This document shows positions 57,245 through 64,000 of a stretch of 64,000 nucleotides of DNA, one piece after another. Origin of the DNA: Streptomyces antibioticus (GTDB lineage: Bacteria; Actinomycetota; Actinomycetes; Streptomycetales; Streptomycetaceae). The DNA is taken from contig NZ_KQ948429.1 in assembly GCF_001514065.1 (NCBI RefSeq), forward strand, positions 372,001-436,000, read 5' to 3'. Both the position numbers and the translations under genes were made by a program. Below the pieces are notes generated by a model. That model saw only the letters and a program-made list of their open reading frames with translations. It had not been told where the DNA came from and did not search any database. Numbering within the stretch: position 1 is the first letter of the stretch; each line of letters starts with the position of its first letter.

Positions 57245-58917
57245 CCGCCCATCTTCAGCAGCGCGGCCACGATCGGCCCCGCCGTGTCGCCGCCGTGGCC
57301 GCCCGCCTGGACGACGCCGGCCGCGGCGAGGTCGCCGCGGTACGCGGTGAACCAGCCGTTGGGCTTCTTCTGGCCGTCGACCTCCGCCGAGCCGGTCTTG
57401 GCGCCGACGTTGCCGTAGACGCCCTGCATCGCCTCCGCCGCCGTGCCGTAGGCCGCCGTGTACGCCATCAGCTCGCGCAGCTGGCTCAGCGTGCCCGAGG
57501 ACATCGTGCGCGAGGCCTTCGCGAGCGTGCGGCCGTCCACGTCCGGGGAGACCAGGTACGGCTGCCGGAAGACGCCCGACTCGACGGTCGCCGACACCGA
57601 CGCCATGTTCAGCGGGTTCATGCGCACCCCGCCCTGGCCGATCAGCGAGGCCGCCATCTGGGCCTGCGACTGCACCGGCACCGAGCCGTCGAAGGTGGGC
57701 ACGCCGACCGCCCAGTTGTTCATGGACAGACCGAAGACCTGCTGGGCCTGCTGGGTCAGCGAGTCGTTCTCCAGCTTCGGCGCCTGGCTGATGAAGGCGG
57801 TGTTGCAGGAGCGGGCGAAGCTCGCCTTGAAGGTGCCGCCCTTGATCGAGAACTTGTCGTCGTTCTGGAACTTCCAGCCGCCGTACGTGGAGTACTTCGG
57901 GCACGGATGCGGCTTGTCCGCCGACGCCAGCCCCTTCTCGATCAGCAGGGAGGACGTGACGACCTTCATCGTCGAGCCCGGCGCCAGGGAGCCCTGGAAG
58001 GCCACGTTGAAGCCCTTGTTGGCGTTCGCCACGGCGAGGATCTCGCCGGTCGACGGCCGCACCACCACCACGGACGACTGCGCCCGCTTGGCGACCTGCG
58101 CCTCGGCCGCCGCCTGGAGCGCCGGGCTGAGCGTCGTCTTCACCGTCCCCGGGGTGCCCTTGCTCAGCTCCAGCAGGGTCTTGTCGGACAGCTTGTCCTT
58201 CTTCGACTCCTTGCCGCGCACCACCTGGAGCTCGACGCCCGCCTTGCCGCCGGCCTTCTTGCCGTACTTCTCGCGCAGCCCGTCGAGCACCGAGCCCAGC
58301 GACGGGTACTTCTCGGTGGTGACCGCACCGCCGTCCCGGTCGACGGCCTTGACCGGCGGGTTCCCGGACTCGCCGGTGACCAGGGTGTCGCCGTCCTTCA
58401 GATCGGGGTGGACGACCGCGGAGTGCCAGTCGACCTGGGGCTTGCCGGTGGTGGTGTTCCGCACGACGGTGAGCGAACTGTCGTACGACAACGGCTTCGA
58501 CTTGCCCTTGTACGACACCGTCGCCTTCACCGCGAAGGGCACCTCGGCGCCGGTCGGGGTGCCGGGGGTGAGGGTGACGTCCTTGAGGTGGGCGTCCTTC
58601 GTGTACCCGGTGAGGAGCTTCGTGGCGGCCTCGGTGTCGCTGGTGACGGCCGCGGCCTGGGCGACCCTGCCCTGCTGCCAGGACGTCAGGAACGTCCGCG
58701 TCGCGGTGGTGACCTCGGTCGCGGACAGGGGGCCCGTCTTCACCTTCGGCTTGCCGTCGGCCGCCGTCGAGGACGTACGGTCCTCGGCCACCGCCCCGCC
58801 GCCGTACAGCACGTACCCGGCGAAGCCGGCGCCGCCGACGACCACGGCGACCATCCCGCCGATCACGGCGGGACGGTGCGTCCTACGTCGCTCGGCGACG
58901 CGCCTTCTCTTGCCCAC
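57241..58917 (-). CDS. Class B penicillin-binding protein (tandem copy 1)
   Basis: 558 residues. Basic cytoplasmic N-terminus and one membrane helix (about 16-38), an NTF2-like MecA_N domain (about 65-175), a dimerisation region, and a transpeptidase domain with active-site Ser315 in STMK, SxN in RSCNTAF and KTG in GAKTGSAE near the C-terminus. It cross-links peptidoglycan at the outer face of the membrane. It shares architecture with the next gene upstream, so the pair arose by duplication. GTG or ATG-type start at 58917 with basic M-G-K-R-R-R. Its stop overlaps the ssgE stop. Confidence 0.93.
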   Translation of the reverse strand: MGKRRRVAERRRTHRPAVIGGMVAVVVGGAGFAGYVLYGGGAVAEDRTSSTAADGKPKVKTGPLSATEVTTATRTFLTSWQQGRVAQAAAVTSDTEAATKLLTGYTKDAHLKDVTLTPGTPTGAEVPFAVKATVSYKGKSKPLSYDSSLTVVRNTTTGKPQVDWHSAVVHPDLKDGDTLVTGESGNPPVKAVDRDGGAVTTEKYPSLGSVLDGLREKYGKKAGGKAGVELQVVRGKESKKDKLSDKTLLELSKGTPGTVKTTLSPALQAAAEAQVAKRAQSSVVVVRPSTGEILAVANANKGFNVAFQGSLAPGSTMKVVTSSLLIEKGLASADKPHPCPKYSTYGGWKFQNDDKFSIKGGTFKASFARSCNTAFISQAPKLENDSLTQQAQQVFGLSMNNWAVGVPTFDGSVPVQSQAQMAASLIGQGGVRMNPLNMASVSATVESGVFRQPYLVSPDVDGRTLAKASRTMSSGTLSQLRELMAYTAAYGTAAEAMQGVYGNVGAKTGSAEVDGQKKPNGWFTAYRGDLAAAGVVQAGGHGGDTAGPIVAALLKMGG

Positions 58918-59025
58918 AGCCTTCGTTCCTCCGCGAAATCACCGGGGTCCCCGTTGTCCTCGTTGTCCTCGTCCCTCACCTCAACGACGGCGACCAGCCT
59001 AGAGTCCCGTCCTGTGGGGGTGAGT

Positions 59026-60666
59026 TCAGTCTCCCGCCACCAGTACGGCCCGCACGATCGGTCCGGCCGCGTCGACACCGTGGCCGCCCTGCTCGGTCAT
59101 CGCGGCCGCCGCCACATCATTGCGGAAGCCGGTGAACCAGCTGTTGGAGGTGGCGTTGCCGTCGACCTCCGCGGAGCCCGTCTTCGCGCCGATGTCGGGG
59201 CCGAGGCCCTGCATGACGCCCGTCGCGGTGCCCGGCGCCTGCGTGGCCGTCATCCGCATCATCTGCTTCAACTGGTAGACGGTGCTCGACCGCAGGCCCT
59301 CGGCGGTGGCCAGGTCACGGTCGTCGAGCTTCGGCGAGACCAGGTACGGCTGGCGGAAGGCGCCGGTGATGGCGGTGGCCGTCACGGACGCCATGTTCAG
59401 CGGGTTCATGGTGACCTGGCCCTGTCCGATGGCGTTCGCCGCGCGGTCCGGGCCGCCGGCGGCCGGGACGCTGCCGTCCTGGGAGGTGATGCCGGTCTTC
59501 CAGTTGTCGCGGCCGAGCCCGAACTTGTTCTGCGCCTCGGCCGTCAGCGATTCGTCGGTCAGCGGCTTCTCGTCGATCAGCTTGATGAAGGCCGTGTTGC
59601 AGGACCGCATGAAGCTGTTGGCGAGCGTGGCCTTCTCGTTGGGCTGCATGTTCTTGAGGTTGTGGAAGGTCTGCCCCTGCCACACCGCTTCCGGCGGGCA
59701 GGGCGCCGGGCCGTTCATCGAGGTGACGCCGTTGTCGATGAGCATCGCCGCGGTGATGATCTTCATCGTGGAGCCGGGGGCGACCTTGCCCTCGAAGGCC
59801 GCGTTGAAGCCGTCGTCCCGGTGGTTGGCGACCGCCAGCACCTCGCCGGTGCTCGGCTTGACCGCGACCACCGAGGAGTTGTCGTACCGGGTCACCGCCT
59901 TCTCGGCGGCGGCCTGCGCGCTCGCGCTGATCGTGGTCTGCAACTTGCCCGCCTCGCCCTTGGAGAGCGTCAGGAGCGAGGTGTCGGGGGCGCCGTTGCC
60001 GTCGTGGCGCACGTACAGCTCGACGCCCGGCTTGCCGCCCACCCTGGCGCCGTACTTCTCGCGCAGGGCGTCCAGGATCGGGCCGAGGGAGGGGTACTTG
60101 TCCTTCGTCAGCACCTTGCCGCCGCGGTCCAGGGCCTCGATGGGCGGCGCGGACGAGGAACCGGTGAGGAGGTTGTCCTGGTCCGACCGCAGCTCGGGGT
60201 GGACCACCGACGGCTTCCAGTCGACCAGCGGCTTGCCGGTGGTGATGCCGCGCACGACGGTGAGGGAGCTCTTGTACGTCAGTGGCGCGGACTTGCCCTC
60301 GTACGACACCTTCGCCTTCACGGTGAAGGGCACCGTGGTCCCCTTCGCCGTGCCGGGCGTGATCTGCACGGCGGTGATGTGCGCGTCCTCGGCGTAGGAC
60401 GTCAGCAGCGTCCTCGCCGCCGCGTTGTTGTTGGTGACCTGCGCGGCGGCCGCCGTCGAGCCCTTCTCCCAGTCCGCGAAGAACTTCTCCGAGGCCTCCC
60501 GGACCTCGTCGGCGCCGAGCGGCCCGGACTTCACCTCGGAGCCGCCCGCGCCGGAACCCCCGTCGCCGTTCAGCGCGGACACGATGTTGAACGCGCCGTA
60601 CCCGGCTCCACCCACCATCACGGCGAACACACTGCCGATGACGGTGACCTTGACCCCCTTGTTCAT
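59026..60666 (-). CDS. Class B penicillin-binding protein (tandem copy 2)
   Basis: 546 residues; paralogue of the preceding PBP along its length (for example PSLG.ILD.LREKYG and NPLNMASV.AT). N-terminal helix about 7-32, MecA_N domain about 50-160, transpeptidase domain with Ser299 in STMK, SCN in MRSCNTAFI and KTG in GAKTGSAEVDG. ATG at 60666 is set by GGGGAGGGG 9 nt upstream. A 108-bp gap separates the two PBP genes, which are probably cotranscribed. Likely tip growth or sporulation cell-wall synthesis, by analogy with Streptomyces PBP pairs. Confidence 0.93.
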   Translation of the reverse strand: MNKGVKVTVIGSVFAVMVGGAGYGAFNIVSALNGDGGSGAGGSEVKSGPLGADEVREASEKFFADWEKGSTAAAAQVTNNNAAARTLLTSYAEDAHITAVQITPGTAKGTTVPFTVKAKVSYEGKSAPLTYKSSLTVVRGITTGKPLVDWKPSVVHPELRSDQDNLLTGSSSAPPIEALDRGGKVLTKDKYPSLGPILDALREKYGARVGGKPGVELYVRHDGNGAPDTSLLTLSKGEAGKLQTTISASAQAAAEKAVTRYDNSSVVAVKPSTGEVLAVANHRDDGFNAAFEGKVAPGSTMKIITAAMLIDNGVTSMNGPAPCPPEAVWQGQTFHNLKNMQPNEKATLANSFMRSCNTAFIKLIDEKPLTDESLTAEAQNKFGLGRDNWKTGITSQDGSVPAAGGPDRAANAIGQGQVTMNPLNMASVTATAITGAFRQPYLVSPKLDDRDLATAEGLRSSTVYQLKQMMRMTATQAPGTATGVMQGLGPDIGAKTGSAEVDGNATSNSWFTGFRNDVAAAAMTEQGGHGVDAAGPIVRAVLVAGD

Positions 60667-60760
60667 GGAACTGAACCCCTCCCCGTTAACAGTCCTCCGC
60701 ACCTTAAGTGGGCCGAGTGAAAACTGTGAGGGGTGTTTCCCTTTGTAGCCGAGTTGTTGA

Positions 60761-62512
60761 CTAGACCCAGGTATCCAGCCACATCCGTGAACGCCAGTCA
60801 TCGATCGGGATGGCGGTCCCGGTGTACAGGGGCCAGAAGTAGATGAAGTTCCAGGCGATCAGCAGCACCAGCACGCCCGCCCCGGTCGCCCCCGCGACCC
60901 GCCGGGTGTCGCTCGCGCCGGGCGGTCCGACGATCGCGCCGATCATCATCGCCACGGCCAGGCACAGGAACGGCAGGAAGACGACGGCGTAGAAGAAGAA
61001 GATCGTCCGCTCCTGGTACATGAACCAGGGCAGATAGCCGGCCGCGATGCCGCAGGCGATGGCGCCCGCGCGCCAGTCCCGGCGGAAGAACCAGCGCCAC
61101 AGCACGTACAGCACCGCGAAGGCCGCCGCCCACCACAGCAGGGGCGTGCCGATCGCGAGGACCTCGCGCGCGCACTTCTCCGTCGCGTCGACCGGGCAGC
61201 CGTCCTTGCCGGCCGCCGGGGACTCGTAGAAGTACGACACCGGGCGCCCGTCGACGATCCAGCTCCACGGGTTGGACTGGTACGTGTGCGGGGAGCTGAG
61301 GCCCACATGGAACTCGTAGACCTGGTGCTCGTAGTGCCACAGGCTGCGCCACCAGTCCGGGAACAGCCAGGACCAGCTGCTGTCCTTGCCGTCGGTCACG
61401 GCCCAGTTGCGGTAGTAGCCGCCGGTGCCGTCGGTCGGGGAGAGGATCCAGCCGAGCCAGGACAGCAGGTAGGTGGCGATCGCGACCGGGACCGTCGCCA
61501 GGAAGGTGAGGCCCAGGTCGTGCTTGAGGACGGCGACGTACGGGTGGCGGGCGCCGGCGACCTTGCGGGAGCCGACGTCCCACAGCACGGCCATGACGCA
61601 GAACGCGGCCATGATGTACAGGCCGTTCCACTTGGTGCCGATGGCCAGGCCCAGCATCAGGCCCGCCAGCCAGCGCCAGGGGCGCCATCCGAACCGGGTG
61701 TTCTCCGCGACGTCCCGGTCCGGGCGGGCCTGGCCGTCCGCGTCGACCGGCAGCGCGGCGGCGAGTTTCTCGCGCGTCTTGTCCCGGTCGATCACCAGGC
61801 AGCCGAACGCGGCCAGCACGAAGAACATCAGCACGCCGTCGAGCAGCGAGGTGCGGGCCATCACGAACGCCAGCCCGTCCACCGCCATCAGCGCGCCCGC
61901 GAGGCAGCCGAGGAACGTCGAGCGGAAGATCCGGCGGCCGATCCGGCACAGCATCAGGACCGACAGCGTGCCCAGCAGCGCCGTCATGAACCGCCAGCCG
62001 TACGGGTTGAAGCCGAACATCAGCTCGCCGAGCCCGATGACGTACTTGCCGACCGGCGGATGCACGACGTACGACGCGTCCGTCGGGATGGTCACCTTGC
62101 TGCCGATGTCGAGGATGACGTCGTTGGCGTTCTTGTCCCAGGACACCTCGAAGCCGCGGTGGACGATCGCCCACGCGTCCTTGGCGTAGTACGTCTCGTC
62201 GAATATCACCGCCTTGGGGCGGTCCAGGTGCCAGAACCGGATCCAGCCCGCGAGGAACGTGACGAGGATCGGTCCGCCCCACGCCGACCAGCCCACGAAG
62301 TAGTCGGCCACCGGCTTGCGGATGCCGAGCGCCGCCCACATGCGCGGGTTGGGCCGGGTGTACGGCGGCACCAGCCGGTCCCGGACATCGCTTCTCGGCC
62401 CGGCCGAGTAGCCGAAACGGCGCAGCCGCTGCTGCCAGGACGGCCGCTGGTCCTGCGGCGTCTGGTCCTGCCGGGTGTCCGTGGAGTCCATGGACGACGC
62501 TGTACTGGTCAC
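60761..62512 (-). CDS. pmt: Protein O-mannosyltransferase (PMT, GT39)
   Basis: 583 residues with about ten to eleven helices. The catalytic DE is in AVIFDETYYAKDAW (about 103-116), followed by HPPVGKYVIGLGE (about 149-161) and a PMT_4TMC-type C-terminal region with HxYxSxP-like HTYQSNPWSW. It transfers mannose from polyprenyl-phosphate-mannose to Ser/Thr of exported proteins; in Streptomyces it also forms part of the phage phiC31 receptor pathway. GTG start at 62512 with a TACGAT box 6 nt upstream on this strand. Divergent from rsmI. Confidence 0.93.
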   Translation of the reverse strand: MTSTASSMDSTDTRQDQTPQDQRPSWQQRLRRFGYSAGPRSDVRDRLVPPYTRPNPRMWAALGIRKPVADYFVGWSAWGGPILVTFLAGWIRFWHLDRPKAVIFDETYYAKDAWAIVHRGFEVSWDKNANDVILDIGSKVTIPTDASYVVHPPVGKYVIGLGELMFGFNPYGWRFMTALLGTLSVLMLCRIGRRIFRSTFLGCLAGALMAVDGLAFVMARTSLLDGVLMFFVLAAFGCLVIDRDKTREKLAAALPVDADGQARPDRDVAENTRFGWRPWRWLAGLMLGLAIGTKWNGLYIMAAFCVMAVLWDVGSRKVAGARHPYVAVLKHDLGLTFLATVPVAIATYLLSWLGWILSPTDGTGGYYRNWAVTDGKDSSWSWLFPDWWRSLWHYEHQVYEFHVGLSSPHTYQSNPWSWIVDGRPVSYFYESPAAGKDGCPVDATEKCAREVLAIGTPLLWWAAAFAVLYVLWRWFFRRDWRAGAIACGIAAGYLPWFMYQERTIFFFYAVVFLPFLCLAVAMMIGAIVGPPGASDTRRVAGATGAGVLVLLIAWNFIYFWPLYTGTAIPIDDWRSRMWLDTWV

Positions 62513-62518
62513 CGCGCC

Positions 62519-62524
62519 ATCGTA
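62519..62524 (-). promoter_or_regulatory. Leaderless -10 box (TACGAT) of pmt
   Basis: 6 nt before the GTG at 62512 on the minus strand. A GAGGAT box at 62563-62568 has the same relation to the rsmI start on the other strand. Confidence 0.5.
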
Positions 62525-62574
62525 GGGAACACGTCTGTGGGAGTCCCGTGGATGGGCCCTGCGAGGATGGAAAC

Positions 62575-63423
62575 GTGACAGGAACCCTTGTTTTGGCAGG
62601 CACCCCCATCGGCGACATCGCGGACGCCCCGCCCCGGCTGGCCGCGGAACTGGCCGCCGCGGACGTGGTCGCCGCCGAGGACACCCGACGGCTGCGGCGC
62701 CTCACCCAGGCGCTCGGCGTCACCCCCAAGGGGCGTGTCGTGTCGTACTTCGAGGGCAACGAGGCGGCCCGCACGCCCGAGCTGGTCGAGGAACTCGTCG
62801 GCGGCGCGCGCGTGCTGCTGGTGACGGACGCCGGCATGCCCTCGGTGTCGGACCCCGGCTACCGGCTGGTCGCGGCCTGCGTGGAGAAGGACGTCCGCGT
62901 CACCGCCGTCCCCGGTCCGTCCGCCGTGCTGACCGCGCTCGCGCTGTCCGGGCTGCCCGTCGACCGGTTCTGCTTCGAGGGATTCCTGCCCAGGAAGGCG
63001 GGGGAGCGGCTGTCGCGGCTGCGGGAGGTCGCCGAGGAGCGGCGCACCCTCGTCTACTTCGAGGCCCCGCACCGGCTCGACGACACCCTCGCCGCGATGG
63101 CCTCCGTCTTCGGCGAGGAGCGGCGGGCGGCCGTCTGCCGCGAGCTGACGAAGACGTACGAGGAGGTCAAGCGCGGTCCGCTGGGGGAGCTGGCGGTGTG
63201 GGCCGCGGAGGGCGTGCGCGGGGAGATCACCGTCGTCGTGGAGGGGGCGCCCGAGAGGGGCGCGCAGGACGTGAGCGCGGAGGAGCTCGTGCGCCGGGTG
63301 CGCGTGCGCGAGGAGGCCGGCGAGCGCCGCAAGGAGGCGATCGCGGCGGTGGCGGTGGAGGCCGGACTGCCCAAGCGGGAGGTGTTCGACGCGGTCGTCG
63401 CGGCGAAGAACGCGGGTGCGTGA
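62575..63423 (+). CDS. rsmI: 16S rRNA (cytidine1402-2'-O)-methyltransferase
   Basis: 282 residues, tetrapyrrole-methylase fold. Conserved features: N-terminal LVLAGTPIGDIADAPPRL, AEDTRRLRRL, GMPSVSDPGYRLV (SAM-binding region, about 84-96), and PGPSAVLTALALSGLP. It 2'-O-methylates C1402 of 16S rRNA with SAM to improve decoding. GTG start at 62575; a GAGGAT box lies 6 nt upstream and no Shine-Dalgarno is visible. Confidence 0.95.
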   Translation: MTGTLVLAGTPIGDIADAPPRLAAELAAADVVAAEDTRRLRRLTQALGVTPKGRVVSYFEGNEAARTPELVEELVGGARVLLVTDAGMPSVSDPGYRLVAACVEKDVRVTAVPGPSAVLTALALSGLPVDRFCFEGFLPRKAGERLSRLREVAEERRTLVYFEAPHRLDDTLAAMASVFGEERRAAVCRELTKTYEEVKRGPLGELAVWAAEGVRGEITVVVEGAPERGAQDVSAEELVRRVRVREEAGERRKEAIAAVAVEAGLPKREVFDAVVAAKNAGA

Positions 63424-63659
63424 CAGCGCGGGCGTATGCCCTCTGAGCAGGGCGCATGTCGTTTGAGCGAGCGCCCCACGGGCGGGTAAAGGGCGGCGGT
63501 CGAAAGCAAAGCCCAGCCCCCTCCGGCAGGGCCGTTTTGGCAAGGAAGGTCCAAATCGGATCCAACAGTCGACAGGGCTGGTGCATTCGCGGCGGCGGAA
63601 GCGTCCACTGGTCGAAGGGACGCACCCGTCCCGGTGTCCAGCGGACCAGAGGAGCTGGC

Positions 63660-64000
63660 ATGAGCGAGATCGCAGGGCAGACCGCCGCACTGCGCAGTGG
63701 CGCCACCGCCGTCGTCCACGAGTCGTACTCCTTCGCCTGCATGCGCTGCGGGCACGGCTGGGAGCAGTCGTACGAGATAGAGCACCACACCGACGCCGAC
63801 GGCCACCAGTTCGTCATCTACGTCGCCAACCAGCAGGTCGTGCCGTCGCCCCTGTCCCGGCCCACGTGCCAGAACTGCGACGGCCACGTCGTGCGCATCA
63901 TGCGGCCGGGCCAGGTGTCCTCGGTGCGCGACGCGGCGCACCGGCAGCAGCACCGGGCGCCGCAGGCCGGCCCCGTGGAGGTGCCGGAGGTCCCCGAGGT
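63660..64000 (+). CDS. Zinc-ribbon protein, unknown (3' truncated)
   Basis: The first 113 residues are present; the gene runs past the window. Two CxxC pairs, FACMRCGHGW (about 27-36) and PTCQNCDGHV (about 69-78), indicate a metal-binding ribbon, followed by a low-complexity Gln/Pro/Val/Glu-rich segment. Streptomyces has many such proteins of unknown function. ATG at 63660 after AGAGGAG. The 237-bp region before it (63424-63659) shows no gene or clear hairpin terminator; it contains short C- and A-rich tracts only. Confidence 0.75.
   Translation, partial: MSEIAGQTAALRSGATAVVHESYSFACMRCGHGWEQSYEIEHHTDADGHQFVIYVANQQVVPSPLSRPTCQNCDGHVVRIMRPGQVSSVRDAAHRQQHRAPQAGPVEVPEVPE

Noticed and set aside
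1-64000. Biosynthetic gene cluster, prophage, transposon or CRISPR array
   Set aside because: No PKS/NRPS modules, phage structural genes, transposases with inverted ends or regularly spaced repeats were found; the BVMO-hydrolase-SDR operon alone does not make a cluster.

Overview
The window is a stretch of high-GC actinomycete chromosome that is almost certainly Streptomyces. Evidence: very strong GC3 coding bias, frequent GTG/TTG starts, 4-bp ATGA/GTGA stop-start overlaps, an SsgA-like sporulation protein (SsgE type), SepX, a tricorn protease, a bacterial protein O-mannosyltransferase, and local gene order that, from memory, resembles the S. coelicolor SCO315x-SCO319x region (not checked here). 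Scanning by eye I found no in-frame TTA (bldA) codon in any gene called. No rRNA, CRISPR array, insertion sequence or prophage was seen.

Layout. 1-6.2 kb: the 3' end of a DHA2-type MFS exporter, then the fructose operon fruR-fruK-fruA (DeoR repressor, 1-phosphofructokinase, PTS EIIABC) and a small membrane protein with a DosR/DevR-like palindrome just upstream. 6.2-11 kb (minus strand): a DUF6227-like protein, an L,D-transpeptidase lipoprotein, an NylC/DmpA-like P1 peptidase and an LtrA-family membrane protein. 11.2-14.4 kb: pyruvate formate-lyase and its radical-SAM activase, an anaerobic system that is surprising in an aerobe. Its upstream region carries a perfect CRP/FNR-type palindrome and GGGAC-N4-GTCCC boxes. 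14.4-20.5 kb: a small acidic protein, MscL, a SAF-domain protein, MTA phosphorylase, a CIRCE-controlled FmdB-type zinc-ribbon protein (like mycobacterial Ruc), an MFS transporter and a CPA-type cation/H+ antiporter.

20.7-30 kb: a penicillin acylase-like hydrolase, 5-FTHF cyclo-ligase, then galU-glp-moaC-mog-rimJ-like-sepX, which joins UDP-glucose supply, molybdopterin-type proteins and the Glp/SepX(GlpR) divisome pair, then tRNA-Ala(CGC). 30-36 kb: a FtsX-type ABC transporter and a divergent two-component system. 36-41 kb: exonuclease III, a GNAT enzyme, and a MerR regulator facing a translationally coupled Baeyer-Villiger monooxygenase/hydrolase/SDR operon. 41-48 kb: a small coiled-coil protein, tricorn protease, and a TetR regulator with two palindromic operators followed by an MMPL exporter.

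48-54 kb: isochorismatase-like hydrolase, YbaK deacylase, EamA transporter, a TIR-domain membrane protein, a DUF1876 protein, a serine beta-lactamase-like esterase, and the peroxide pair ohrR/ohr. 54-57 kb: a CbiMQO-type nickel/cobalt importer and ssgE. 57-64 kb: two tandem class B penicillin-binding proteins, the O-mannosyltransferase pmt, rsmI and the 5' part of a zinc-ribbon protein. Several parts plausibly serve envelope growth and sporulation septation: SepX/Glp, SsgE, the PBPs, L,D-transpeptidase and Pmt.

A recurrent signal is a TANNNT -10 box 6-7 nt upstream of a start codon, pointing to many leaderless mRNAs. The strongest candidates for undescribed biology are the redox-type control region of pflBA, the matching box at 5.9 kb, and the 22-bp-periodic repeat in the fruR leader.
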